From UBA7672 sp965279205 (lineage in GTDB: Bacteria > Pseudomonadota > Alphaproteobacteria > Caulobacterales > Hyphomonadaceae), in NCBI GenBank assembly GCA_965279205.1, contig OZ257144.1, positions 3,348,001 through 3,412,000 on the forward strand: DNA of 64,000 nucleotides. The letters run 5' to 3'. Made by a program: the position numbers and the translations under genes. The notes beneath the pieces are model-generated. The model was given only the letters and a program-made list of their open reading frames with translations, searched no databases and had not been told where the DNA came from. How positions within the stretch are numbered: the first letter of the stretch is position 1; each line of letters starts with the position of its first letter. This document shows positions 21,053 through 29,652 of the stretch, piece by piece.

Positions 21053-21067
21053 ACCTTTGGCAAAGGT
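21053..21067. promoter_or_regulatory. Palindrome in the enoyl-CoA hydratase leader
   Basis: ACCTTTG-G-CAAAGGT, a perfect inverted repeat with one centre base, between the divergent enoyl-CoA hydratase and GYF_2 genes. Its length and location suit a repressor operator or an mRNA hairpin near the ribosome site. The regulator is not identified. Confidence 0.5.
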
Positions 21068-21119
21068 GGTTTCCCCTACAACTAAACGTAAACAGGGGTT
21101 TGCGGAACACACTGTCTCC

Positions 21120-21716
21120 ATGAGCGACACGCTTGAACTTTCAAAGCAGGTCGGCCCGGACGACGAGGAGGGGATGAACACCCCACCGCCGCCGTTCGAG
21201 GGCGTGAAGTGGCGCATCAAGATTGGCGACAAGGAATACGGTCCCTATCCCCGCTCGCGTCTGCTCGATTTCCTGAAGGAAGGCCGCGTTCAGGCCGCCA
21301 CGTCGATCGCCTGCGGTTCTGACACCGAATACCACCGCGCCGACCACCACCCCAACCTGCGCTGGGACTTCAAGACGCTTCGCAAGCGGAAGTTCGGCGA
21401 ACCTCGCCTCGACGCTGGCGAAACCGAAGTTCCGGTCTGCAACTATTTCATCGCCGCCCGCCTGCTTGCGGGCAATGACCGCTTCGAGCGCGTGCTGCGC
21501 GAAGCCGGGAAGATGACCCGCGCCGCTGGCGACATGTGGGTGCTGCGCTCGAAACAGACCGTCCAGCAGCTGCGCAACCAGCTGACCCTCGCTATGAAGC
21601 CGCACGAGCACTTCATCATCGTCAACGCCTCGAAGGACCGGCTCGCCTGGTACAATATCGGCGTCGAAGCCGACATCTCTGTCAGAGGTGTCTGGGACTC
21701 GGACGAAGTCGCCTGA
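21120..21716 (+). CDS. GYF_2-type domain protein, function unknown
   Basis: A 198-residue soluble protein. Residues about 30-80 (WRIKIGDKEYGPYPRSRLLDFLKEGRV) match the GYF_2 pattern, a small interaction domain often called GYF-like. The remainder (NYFIAARLLAGNDRFERVLREAGK...) is unfamiliar and has no membrane helix. The ATG at 21120 is preferred because the frame upstream overlaps the neighbouring promoter; no clear ribosome site is seen. The VIT1-like gene follows 61 bp downstream on the same strand. Confidence 0.72.
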   Translation: MSDTLELSKQVGPDDEEGMNTPPPPFEGVKWRIKIGDKEYGPYPRSRLLDFLKEGRVQAATSIACGSDTEYHRADHHPNLRWDFKTLRKRKFGEPRLDAGETEVPVCNYFIAARLLAGNDRFERVLREAGKMTRAAGDMWVLRSKQTVQQLRNQLTLAMKPHEHFIIVNASKDRLAWYNIGVEADISVRGVWDSDEVA

Positions 21717-21777
21717 TCTATCTCAATGCGTTAGGTTTTCCGGACGACTTCATTGCGCAAGCCGCAAGGAGTTTATC

Positions 21778-22479
21778 TTGCCACGCTCGAAATCTCACGT
21801 CGAACGTCATGCCATCGATCGCATCGGATGGCTGCGGGCCGCCGTGCTGGGCGCCAATGATGGCATTGTCTCAACTGCCAGCCTGATCGTCGGCGTCGCT
21901 GCAGCGCATGGCGATGGCAACGCCATCTTTGTCGCCGGCGCGGCCGGCCTCGTCGCTGGCGCGATGTCCATGGCGGCGGGTGAGTATGTATCGGTCAGCT
22001 CGCAACGCGACGCGGAGAATGCAGACATCGCGCGCGAGACGCGCGAACTCGCCGAGATGCCGGAACACGAACGGCAGGAACTGACGCAGATCTACGTCGA
22101 CCGTGGCCTTGATCCGGTCCTCGCTCGCCAGGTCGCCGAACAGCTCACCTCGCACGACGCCCTTGGCGCCCACGCCCGTGACGAGCTTGGAATTTCCAAA
22201 GCCACCGAAGCCCGTCCGATCCAGGCTGCGATCGCCTCGGCAGCCTCCTTCTCGGTTGGCGCGGCCCTGCCGCTTGCCGTCGTATTCCTGGCCCCCATCG
22301 CCCAGGTCTCGATCTGGGTAGGCATCGCCTGTGTGGCGGCGCTGGCGTTGCTTGGTTTTCTCGGAGCGCGCGCCGGAGGTGCAAACCCGCTCAAACCGGT
22401 CATCCGCGTTGTTTTCTGGGGCGCCATCGCGATGTTGGTTACTGCTGGAATCGGCAGTCTTTTCGGCGCGGTAGTCTGA
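21778..22479 (+). CDS. VIT1/CCC1 family transporter
   Basis: A 233-residue membrane protein of the VIT1/CCC1 family (iron/manganese export or storage transport). The N-terminal helix LRAAVLGANDGIVSTASLIVG is the family hallmark, followed by GAAGLVAGAMSMAAGEYVSVSS, a cytoplasmic helical insert, and three C-terminal helices. I start at TTG 21778, which has AAGGAG 6 nt upstream, rather than the upstream GTG-like frame. It probably moves Fe(II) or Mn(II) across the inner membrane. Confidence 0.88.
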   Translation: MPRSKSHVERHAIDRIGWLRAAVLGANDGIVSTASLIVGVAAAHGDGNAIFVAGAAGLVAGAMSMAAGEYVSVSSQRDAENADIARETRELAEMPEHERQELTQIYVDRGLDPVLARQVAEQLTSHDALGAHARDELGISKATEARPIQAAIASAASFSVGAALPLAVVFLAPIAQVSIWVGIACVAALALLGFLGARAGGANPLKPVIRVVFWGAIAMLVTAGIGSLFGAVV

Positions 22480-22614
22480 CGCGCCCCTGCTGTATCAGCG
22501 TTTTGTCGGCTGGCTTTTATCCACAGTTGCTGTAAGGGACCCCGCCAGACCCGGCCTCCCCCTGCGTACTGTTTCCCGCACTCGGGACGGCCGCCGACAC
22601 GAAATCGAACACCC

Positions 22615-25011
22615 ATGCCCTTCCCGACCGTCCATCCCGCGCTCGACCGCGCCCTTTCCGCGCGCGGCTATGCCGAGCCTACGTCCGTCCAGCTCGCCGT
22701 GGTCGAGGCCAACCAGAATCCCGAGCGGCCTAACGCCGACATGCTGGTCTCGGCGCAGACCGGCTCCGGCAAGACCGTCGCTTTCGGCCTCGCGCTCGCC
22801 TCGACGCTTCTCGGCGAAAACGAGCGCTTCAGCCCGCCGGGCCAGCAGCCGCTTGCCCTGATCATCGCCCCGACACGCGAACTCGCCATGCAGATCAGCC
22901 GCGAGTTCGAATGGCTCTACGCCGACACCAACGCCCGCATCGTCCAGTGCGTCGGCGGCATGAGCGTGCGCGACGAACAGCGGCAGCTCTCGCGCGGCGC
23001 CCACATCGTCATCGGCACGCCCGGCCGCCTCTGCGATCACCTGACCAAAGGCTATCTCGACCTCTCCGCGCTGAAAGTCGCCGTCCTCGACGAAGCCGAC
23101 GAGATGCTGGACCTCGGTTTCCGCGAGGAACTCGAGACGCTGCTTGATGCGACCTCGGCCGAAACACGCCGCACGCTCCTCTTCTCCGCCACCATCGCGC
23201 GCGGCATCGCCATGCTGGCGAAAAACTACCAGCGCGACGCCATTCGCATCGACACCACCAGCGCCACCGAACCCCACGGCGACATCGACTACCGCGCCAT
23301 GCGCATTTCGCCCGGCGACACCGAACGCGCCGTCGTCAACGTTCTGCGCTATTTCGAAGCCGGCGGCGCCCTCGTCTTCTGCGCCACGCGCGAAGCTGTT
23401 CGCCACCTCCACGCCAGCCTGCGCGAGCGCGGCTTCCATGCCGTTGGCCTCTCCGGCGAGATGAACCAGCGCGAGCGCAATGACGCCCTGCAATCCCTCC
23501 GCGACGGCCACGCCAAGGTCTGCGTCGCGACCGACGTCGCCGCCCGCGGCCTCGACCTGCCCGACCTCGGCCTCGTCATCCACGCCGACCTGCCCACGAA
23601 CAAGCAGACGCTCCTCCACCGCTCCGGCCGCACCGGCCGCGCTGGCAAGAAGGGCGTCTCCGTCCTCCTTGTCACCCACACCAAGCGCCGCCGCACCGAA
23701 CAGGTGCTTGCCTCCGCCAACATCGACGCCACCTGGAGCGGCCCGCCCACCGCGAAGGAGATCCGCGAGCAGGATCGCCAGCGGCTTCTTGAGCACCCGG
23801 CCCTCAACGCCACCACGTCAGACGAAGACCAGTCCGTCGTGAAACAGCTCGCCGAGCGCCTCACCGCCGAACAGCTCGCCGGCGCGCTCATCGGCCTCCT
23901 CCGCAACGAACTCCCCGAGCCGGAAGACGTGTCGGACGATGGCCGCATGCGCAACGCGCAGACGTTCGAACGCCAGCACGGCGAGAAGCCCTCCGGCGAA
24001 TTCCGCGAGCGCCCATCTGGTGAACGTGGGGCCCCGCGCGCCCGCTCCGAACGTGGCTTCGCTGCCTCGGAAGGCGACGGCGTCTGGTTCCGCCTCAACG
24101 TAGGCCGCCAGCGCAATGCCGATCCGAAATGGATTCTCCCGCTGATCTGCCGCGTCGGCCACATCACCAAGGCCGAAATCGGCCCGATCCGCATCTTCGG
24201 CGACGAAACCAAGTTCGAGATCGTCGGGCATGCCGCCGAAGCCTTCGCGATCGCCGTCCAGGACACACAGGACGACAAGATCCACATCGAGCCCACCACC
24301 GCGCCGCAGCCCGGCGAGAACACGCATCCGATGCGCGCCCGCCGCGATGGCGATGGCCCACGCGCCGACCGCGCGCCGCGTGAAGACCGCCCCTTCCGCG
24401 AGAAGCGCGACTTCGGCGACCGTCCCCCGCGTGAGAAACGCGCGTACAGCGACCGCCCACAACGCGAACCGCGCGCCGACGCTCGTCCGCCGCGCGAAAA
24501 CCTGCACAGCTCCGCGCGCGACGAAGCCCGCGCCGCCCGCCACATGCAGCGCGACAACGAACGCGCCAGGCTCGCCGCCGACCCGGTCTACTCCGCGCTC
24601 ACTTCCGCCGAACCCGCGCCGTCCAAGGGCCCGCCGCCCGCTCACCCAAGCGGCCAGAACCGCCGCGAACGCCGCGACGCTGCCCGCGCCGAAGGCAAGA
24701 TCGCGGCCATCGGCGTCGAAACACCCAAGCGCACATGGTCACCCGACGGCGACGCGCGTCCTCAGCGCCCCGACCGCGCCGAGCGCCCGCACACCGAACG
24801 CCGCGCTCGCCCCGAGCATGCACGCGGCGAACACGTGAAGCCCGACGGCTTCAAACCGCGCGGCCCCAAGGGCCCGGGCGGCAAGCCGTTCAAGCCACGC
24901 GGCGACAAGCCCTTCGGCAAACCCTTCGCCGGCAAACCCGGTGGCGGCGGCAAGCCATTCCGAGGCAAGCCTGCTGGCCGTCCCGGTGGCAAGCGCGACA
25001 GCCGCACCTAG
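22615..25011 (+). CDS. DEAD-box RNA helicase with DbpA-type RNA-binding domain
   Basis: A 798-residue ATP-dependent RNA helicase. The core has the Q motif (PTSVQ), motif I AQTGSGKT (47-54), PTRELA, TPGR, DEAD, SAT and HRSGRTGRAG. Residues about 470-560 look like a DbpA RNA-binding domain (GVWFRLNVGRQRNADPKWI, GPIRIFGDETKFEI). The last 230 residues are Arg/Gly/Pro-rich low complexity. This layout suggests ribosome assembly or cold-shock RNA remodelling. Its stop overlaps the convergent LLM oxidoreductase gene by 4 bp. Confidence 0.92.
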   Translation: MPFPTVHPALDRALSARGYAEPTSVQLAVVEANQNPERPNADMLVSAQTGSGKTVAFGLALASTLLGENERFSPPGQQPLALIIAPTRELAMQISREFEWLYADTNARIVQCVGGMSVRDEQRQLSRGAHIVIGTPGRLCDHLTKGYLDLSALKVAVLDEADEMLDLGFREELETLLDATSAETRRTLLFSATIARGIAMLAKNYQRDAIRIDTTSATEPHGDIDYRAMRISPGDTERAVVNVLRYFEAGGALVFCATREAVRHLHASLRERGFHAVGLSGEMNQRERNDALQSLRDGHAKVCVATDVAARGLDLPDLGLVIHADLPTNKQTLLHRSGRTGRAGKKGVSVLLVTHTKRRRTEQVLASANIDATWSGPPTAKEIREQDRQRLLEHPALNATTSDEDQSVVKQLAERLTAEQLAGALIGLLRNELPEPEDVSDDGRMRNAQTFERQHGEKPSGEFRERPSGERGAPRARSERGFAASEGDGVWFRLNVGRQRNADPKWILPLICRVGHITKAEIGPIRIFGDETKFEIVGHAAEAFAIAVQDTQDDKIHIEPTTAPQPGENTHPMRARRDGDGPRADRAPREDRPFREKRDFGDRPPREKRAYSDRPQREPRADARPPRENLHSSARDEARAARHMQRDNERARLAADPVYSALTSAEPAPSKGPPPAHPSGQNRRERRDAARAEGKIAAIGVETPKRTWSPDGDARPQRPDRAERPHTERRARPEHARGEHVKPDGFKPRGPKGPGGKPFKPRGDKPFGKPFAGKPGGGGKPFRGKPAGRPGGKRDSRT

Positions 25012-25985
25012 CCGATCGCGCCTGCCGCTATCTCAAACGACCGCTTCCGCTTGGCGTGATCCCAGATCGAGCCGGTCACCATCAGCTCGTCCGCGCCTGT
25101 GCGCTCGGTGAACGCCCTGATGCCGGCGGCGACCTTCTCCGGCCCGCCGACCACAGAACACGACAGCGCCTGCGCAATCCCGGCCTCGATCATCGGATCG
25201 TAGTCGGGATCGGCTTTCGGCGGCGGCATCTTGCCTGGCCGCCCCAGCCTCAGGTTCGCAAACGCCTGCTTGATCGAGGTGAACAGCAGCTTCGCTTCCT
25301 CGTCGCTCTCACCCCCAATCACGTTGAGGCCGAGCATCATATACGGCTTGTCCAGACGCTTCGATGGACGAAACCGCTGGCGATAGATCTGGATCGCGCC
25401 TTCCATGTCGCCCGGCGCAAAGTGCGAAGCAAACGCATAGGGCAGACCCAGATGCGCCGCGAGCTGCGCGCCGAACAGGCTCGATCCCAGAATCCACATC
25501 TCGACGTCTGAACCCGCGCCCGGCACGGCGCGTATGACCTGCCCTTCCTGCGGCTGCTCGAACCAGCCCATCAGCTCGACCACATCGTCGAGAAACGTAT
25601 CGCCGCTACCATGCATCATTCGTCGCAGCGCCCGCGCCGTGGCCATGTCGGTTCCAGGCGCGCGCCCGAGCCCGAGATCGATCCGTCCCGGATGCAGCTC
25701 CGCCAGCGTGCCGAAAGCCTCCGCCACCATCAGCGGCGCATGGTTGGGCAACATGATACCGCCCGCTCCAACCCTTATCGTCTTCGTGCCACCCGCCACA
25801 TGCGCGATCACCACGGCGGTTGCGGCCGAAGCAATCCCCGGCATGTTGTGATGCTCGGCCAACCAGAAGCGATGATAGCCCAGCTTCTCCGCGTGTCGTG
25901 CAAGGTCGAGGCTGTTCTGCAACGCTTCCCGCGTCGTCGAACCCTCGACAATCGGCGCCAGATCAAGAACGGAAAGCTTTGCCAT
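25008..25985 (-). CDS. LLM class flavin-dependent oxidoreductase
   Basis: A 325-residue bacterial luciferase-like monooxygenase fold. The ATG at 25985 opens MAKLSVLDLAPIVEGST; the longer frame adds a non-family tail. Signature segments are HRFWLAEHHNMPGIA, IRVGAGGIMLPNHAP and RIDLGLGRAPGTD. FMN-dependent oxidation of an unknown substrate is expected. It is divergent from the unknown-function gene starting at 26054. Confidence 0.92.
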   Translation of the reverse strand: MAKLSVLDLAPIVEGSTTREALQNSLDLARHAEKLGYHRFWLAEHHNMPGIASAATAVVIAHVAGGTKTIRVGAGGIMLPNHAPLMVAEAFGTLAELHPGRIDLGLGRAPGTDMATARALRRMMHGSGDTFLDDVVELMGWFEQPQEGQVIRAVPGAGSDVEMWILGSSLFGAQLAAHLGLPYAFASHFAPGDMEGAIQIYRQRFRPSKRLDKPYMMLGLNVIGGESDEEAKLLFTSIKQAFANLRLGRPGKMPPPKADPDYDPMIEAGIAQALSCSVVGGPEKVAAGIRAFTERTGADELMVTGSIWDHAKRKRSFEIAAGAIG

Positions 25986-26053
25986 CGCCCAGATATAGGC
26001 GATACCGCGCGCCACGCCACCTTGGGCAAAACTCAACGACGGATGCAGGTCCG

Positions 26054-26821
26054 GTGACAGAAGCAAAAGGCATAGCCACCGCCGAAATCGCCCGCGACTT
26101 CTTCGGCGTGCAGCTGCACTACGCCGATGTGCTGTCCGCGAAGGCGGGCATCCCGCTCACCGAGGCCATCACCTTCCACACCAACTTCCACCGCCTGTTC
26201 GCCTACGGCAATCTCTCGAAGATGGCGCCGGATGGAGAGTTCCTGTCGCTCGTTCACGACACGATTGCGATCGATGATCCCCGCGCGCGCGCGGACCATC
26301 TCATCACCGCCTACGCCAGACGCCCCGCAGATCCGTGGCCGTCAGACCGCTTTCCCTTTGGCAATCACTTCGCCTGCGAAGCGCCAAATGACGCGGGCGT
26401 GGTCCGCATCCATTTCCGCAACCGCTTCAACGATGATGCGTTCGGCCCGCTTCACGCTTCTAACCTGGCGCAACGCCGCGCCGATCTCACCGCGATGTTC
26501 GCTTTCGTCGCGCAGCGCTGGCCGGAGACGAAATCCATCGGCGGCGCCAGCTGGCTCTACAACACGGAAGGCTATCGCCGCCTGTTCCCGCCCCACTATG
26601 GCGCGTCCCGCACGCCGCTTGTCGGCCCGCGCCCGATCCACGGCCTCTCGACCTGGGGCCAGTTTCTCGATTTCCGGGGACACGCAAAGCCTAAGATCGT
26701 CGAAACCTTCAAGCAGAACCTGAACACGCTCGACGCGACCCAGCCCTGGCTCGCCTTCCCCTACCCGGTGCTCCAGACGTCTGCGCCATTCGACGCGTTC
26801 CGGCGAGAGTACGACCTTTAA
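26054..26821 (+). CDS. Conserved-looking protein of unknown function (255 aa)
   Basis: A soluble 255-residue protein starting at GTG 26054, divergent from the LLM gene. It shows HFACEAPNDAGVVRIHFRNR in the middle, NTEGYRRLFPPHYGAS and GLSTWGQFLDFRGHAKP near the C-terminus. I do not recognise the family. Sound composition, length and even codon pattern support a real gene; the start is uncertain as the ribosome site (CAGG) is weak. Confidence 0.75.
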   Translation: MTEAKGIATAEIARDFFGVQLHYADVLSAKAGIPLTEAITFHTNFHRLFAYGNLSKMAPDGEFLSLVHDTIAIDDPRARADHLITAYARRPADPWPSDRFPFGNHFACEAPNDAGVVRIHFRNRFNDDAFGPLHASNLAQRRADLTAMFAFVAQRWPETKSIGGASWLYNTEGYRRLFPPHYGASRTPLVGPRPIHGLSTWGQFLDFRGHAKPKIVETFKQNLNTLDATQPWLAFPYPVLQTSAPFDAFRREYDL

Positions 26822-26878
26822 CGCGGGGTCGGTTGCGTTGAGGCGTCTGTGGCCACTGATGTGGACAGACCCTCAACC

Positions 26879-26988
26879 TGTCATCCCGGCCGCAGCGACG
26901 CAGTCGCGGAGGGCCGGGAACCATCCATCCGCGTGTTCGCACGTTGAGGAATGGTTCCCGGACAGCGCTGCGCGCTTCCGGGATGACA
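26879..26988. repeat. Dispersed intergenic repeat, copy 2
   Basis: Shares ends and a 3' block with copy 1 at 17543-17645 (TGTCATCCCGGC at the start; AATGGTTCCCGGACAGCGCT then CTTCCGGGATGACA at the end). The inner part differs. Inverted ends allow a long hairpin. It lies between the unknown 255-aa gene and the small ORF at 27041. Confidence 0.85.
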
Positions 26989-27040
26989 AGTGGGATGTGT
27001 TTCCACGTCACCGAACACTTCTGCTTGAAGCGACCCTGCT

Positions 27041-27238
27041 CTAGCGGATCGTTGCGCGCGTCTTGCTCATCGAGCCATCGACATCAGAGGTATCGCCGGA
27101 AGCCGTTCCATCCTTGATGAAGGTCACGCCGTTCTCCACCATCGTCTTCAATGTCGCCGACGCCGGCGGATGCGCGAAGGCCACCACAACGAACACGGCC
27201 GGCGAAACAAACGCCGCTAGCCCGATCCTCCATCTCAT
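27041..27238 (-). CDS. Small membrane-anchored or exported protein (65 aa)
   Basis: A 65-residue frame starting at the ATG at 27238 with a strong GGGAGG site upstream. It has an N-terminal hydrophobic helix (IGLAAFVSPAVFVVVAFAH), then a polar tail (TLKTMVENGVTFIKDGTASG). The helix could be a signal or an anchor. Not recognised as any family. It lies 81 bp downstream of the YdeI-type gene on the same strand and might be co-transcribed. Confidence 0.5.
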   Translation of the reverse strand: MRWRIGLAAFVSPAVFVVVAFAHPPASATLKTMVENGVTFIKDGTASGDTSDVDGSMSKTRATIR

Positions 27239-27319
27239 GGCTTCCTCCCTTGGCGCACACACCGCCTGTGGGTCAGAGGCCAGAAACGCGCCGTTCGGAT
27301 GCGGCGCCGGGAGAAAAAT

Positions 27320-27784
27320 CTATTTCGGCCGCTCCTTCGCGCCGGCCTTGAGCAGCTTCACGGTCTCCCGGATCCGCCGCACGCGCTCTTCGGGCTTCTT
27401 CTTCGTCGCATCGATCCAGGCGAGATAACCCTTGCGATAGAACTGGGCGAGGTCGTCGAAGAACGCCGCCGCTTTCGGTTCGGCCTTCAGCGCCGCGAGG
27501 AAATCCGGCGCCAGGTCGGCCTGCTGCGGCCCCTCCGGCCACAGCACCACGCTGGCCCGCTTTCCGACCTCGACACAGGCGTCGCGCCGCCACATCGGCG
27601 TCAGCTTCAGGCCGCCATCTGCGGCGCTGATGATCGCTCTGATCTTCTGTCCGTCGATCGTCCCCGAAACACGATGCCGCGGCTTCTTCCCCCAGACATC
27701 ATCCGCGTCGAACGGCAGGGCGATGAAGGCCCCACCCTTCTCGCCCTCCGCCACAACCGCCTTGAAGCTCTTCTTCATCGCCAT
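27320..27784 (-). CDS. DUF1905/YdeI-OmpD-associated family protein
   Basis: A 154-residue soluble protein with an N-terminal DUF1905-like beta domain (FIALPFDADDVWGKKPRHRVSGTI, residues about 20-75) and a helical C-terminal YdeI/OmdA segment (FYRKGYLAWIDATKKKPEERVRRI). Its function is poorly known; family members are linked to stress or membrane properties. Its ATG shares one base with the stop codon of the upstream gamma-carbonic anhydrase gene, so they are translationally coupled. Ends in basic residues (GAKERPK). Confidence 0.88.
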   Translation of the reverse strand: MAMKKSFKAVVAEGEKGGAFIALPFDADDVWGKKPRHRVSGTIDGQKIRAIISAADGGLKLTPMWRRDACVEVGKRASVVLWPEGPQQADLAPDFLAALKAEPKAAAFFDDLAQFYRKGYLAWIDATKKKPEERVRRIRETVKLLKAGAKERPK

Positions 27785-28308
27785 CAGCCGATCCGCTTCA
27801 GTCCTTTGGCGTAGCGCTTCCAGTTCTCGACATAGTGGTGTGCGCCAAACGCGATCATCTGGATCTGCTGCTCCGTCAGCTCCCGCACCACCTTGCCCGG
27901 CGCGCCCATCACCATCGAGCCGTCCGGGATCACCTTGCCTTCGGTGATCAGCGAGTTCGCTCCGATCAGGCAGTTCTTCCCGATCTTTGCGCCGTTCAAC
28001 ACGATGCTTCCGATCCCGACGAGGGAATTGTCCCCGATCGTGCAGCCATGCAGCATTACCATGTGGCCGATCGTGCAGTTGGCGCCGATCGTCAGCGGCT
28101 GGCCGACATCCGTGTGCAGCACCGATCCGTCCTGCACGTTCGAATTCTCACCGATGATGATCGGATCGTTGTCGCCGCGCAGCGTGGCGCCAAACCAGAC
28201 GCTGGCGTTCTTCTTCAGGATCACCCGTCCCATCACGCCGGCGCTGTCGGCGATCCAGTGGTCGCCTTCCGTCTCCGGCCTCACGCCATCGAGTTCGTAG
28301 ATCGCCAT
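27784..28308 (-). CDS. Gamma-carbonic anhydrase family protein
   Basis: A 174-residue left-handed beta-helix protein. I start at the ATG at 28308 (GGAG upstream). Hexapeptide repeats run through the middle (VWFGATLRGDNDPIIIGENSN, QDGSVLHTDVGQP, GHMVMLHGCTIGDNSLVGIG). Histidines in HTD, GHM and LHGC fit the trimeric zinc site of gamma-carbonic anhydrases (YrdA/PaaY-like). Some members lack activity. It is the first gene of a coupled pair with the YdeI-type gene. Confidence 0.93.
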   Translation of the reverse strand: MAIYELDGVRPETEGDHWIADSAGVMGRVILKKNASVWFGATLRGDNDPIIIGENSNVQDGSVLHTDVGQPLTIGANCTIGHMVMLHGCTIGDNSLVGIGSIVLNGAKIGKNCLIGANSLITEGKVIPDGSMVMGAPGKVVRELTEQQIQMIAFGAHHYVENWKRYAKGLKRIG

Positions 28309-28441
28309 CAGCTCACTCCGCGGCGCCAATGCCTGTTTTTGAGTCACACAACTGTAAAATCGAGTCCGAGACTCCGTCTGCGCCAAACTGCCTCTTTATA
28401 GTTCCGTTAACGGCAATCTAGTCTACTCCTAGGGAAGCTGA

Positions 28442-28638
28442 TTCGGGGTGGCGCGGTTCTTGCGGCGCAAACCCTGAAAAACGGGGAACTGGATTGAGTC
28501 GACCGCGAACGGTTGCACCATCCGAACACGACGCAGCAGGCCGCCTGTTCAGGCGACCGCCGCCGCCCCCGGCACACTCTGAAATCCGGCACGTCCAACG
28601 CCGCAGCCCCTCCCAGGCTTGCGGCGTTTTTGTTTTTT
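28442..28638 (+). ncRNA. Candidate structured leader or small RNA upstream of phoH
   Basis: About 200 nt that folds well on the plus strand. A long imperfect stem joins 28442-28454 with 28515-28526 (TTCGG with CCGAA, then TGG with CCA). A second hairpin is CGCCTG-TT-CAGGCG (28542-28555). It ends with the intrinsic terminator at 28597-28638. No Rfam family was recognised. It could be a free small RNA or a phoH attenuator. Confidence 0.5.
28597..28638 (+). terminator. Intrinsic terminator before phoH
   Basis: The stem AACGCCGCA (28597-28605) pairs with TGCGGCGTT (28620-28628), followed by a T tract broken by one G (28627-28638). It is oriented to end transcription just 38 nt before the phoH ATG, so phoH needs either a promoter after it or regulated read-through. 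Confidence 0.8.
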
Positions 28639-28675
28639 CCACGCGAGTTTTCTGCTGCAAACGAGGAGTACCTCC

Positions 28676-29518
28676 ATGGCAAAACGTTCCGCTGTCCGCC
28701 GCATCCGCGCCGACTATGACGCGCGTGATGGCCGGAACTCCGGCGGCGTTCATCTCAATGTCATAGAGGGCGGCTGGGACCCGATAGCCGAGGACCATTA
28801 TCCAAGACGAAAGAAACGCGGCGGCCACGCCGCCAATGATCACCAGCAGCACCAGCAACGCGAACCTGCGCGCGAGCCAGCCCGGGATCAGGCCTACGTC
28901 AAGAACGTGCAGCCGAAATCCGAAGGCCAGGCGAAGCTGATGGAAGCGATCGACCGCTCGCATCTCGTGCTTGCCCTCGGTCCGGCCGGCACCGGCAAGA
29001 CCTATCTCGCCATCGCCAAAGCCGTCGAATACCTGCGCGCCGGCAAGGTCGGCCGCATCGTCCTCTGCCGTCCAGCTGTCGATGCCGGCGAGAATATCGG
29101 CTTCCTGCCCGGCGACATGGAAGAAAAGCTCGCCCCCTACCTGCGCCCGCTCTACGACGCGCTGCAGGATCGGATGTCAGCCAAGCAGGTCAAGGCGATG
29201 ATCGCCGAAGGCCAGATCGAGATCGCCTCGGTCGGCTTCATGCGCGGCCGCACTCTCAACAACGCCTTCATCGTGGTCGATGAGGCGCAGAACTGCACCT
29301 ACGTCCAGCTCAAGATGATCCTGACGCGTCTCGGCTGGAATTCGAAAATGATCGTCACCGGCGATCCGGCCCAGTCGGACCTCTTGCCCGAACTCTCCGG
29401 CCTCGCCCCGGTCGCCGACCGGATCGAGAGCATGGGCGGCGATGTCGGCGTCGTCCGCCTCGCGCAAGGCGACGTCGTCCGCCACCCGCTGGTCGCCAAA
29501 ATGCTGGACGTTCTCTAG
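28676..29518 (+). CDS. PhoH family ATPase
   Basis: A 280-residue P-loop ATPase of the PhoH/PhoH2-like class. GPAGTGKT (residues about 101-108) is Walker A, VVDEAQN the Walker B segment, and VTGDPAQSDL a sensor-like stretch. The N-terminal 85 residues are basic and low complexity (YPRRKKRGGH, HQQHQQ). Family members are linked to RNA unwinding and stress responses. The ATG at 28676 has GAGGAG 7 nt upstream. It lies behind a terminator-containing leader. Confidence 0.92.
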   Translation: MAKRSAVRRIRADYDARDGRNSGGVHLNVIEGGWDPIAEDHYPRRKKRGGHAANDHQQHQQREPAREPARDQAYVKNVQPKSEGQAKLMEAIDRSHLVLALGPAGTGKTYLAIAKAVEYLRAGKVGRIVLCRPAVDAGENIGFLPGDMEEKLAPYLRPLYDALQDRMSAKQVKAMIAEGQIEIASVGFMRGRTLNNAFIVVDEAQNCTYVQLKMILTRLGWNSKMIVTGDPAQSDLLPELSGLAPVADRIESMGGDVGVVRLAQGDVVRHPLVAKMLDVL

Positions 29519-29652
29519 CCCGGTTCACCTTCCACTTAACCTCTGCCATCGCGCGGCCGCTCCATGCGGCCGCGCGATACGCATTCAGAATAGGCTTCCG
29601 CTTGACGTCCCGCCTACCACAACCATAAGTTGTGTCACCTTGGGTTGGGCAG

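Larger units (their letters stand above)
28309..28675. other. 367-bp intergenic region upstream of phoH
   Basis: No convincing gene. The left third is the promoter zone between the divergent carbonic anhydrase and phoH genes; TATAGT at 28397-28402 is a possible -10 box without a clear -35 partner. The right two thirds carry a folded RNA candidate (28442-28638) ending in an intrinsic terminator. Confidence 0.5.
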
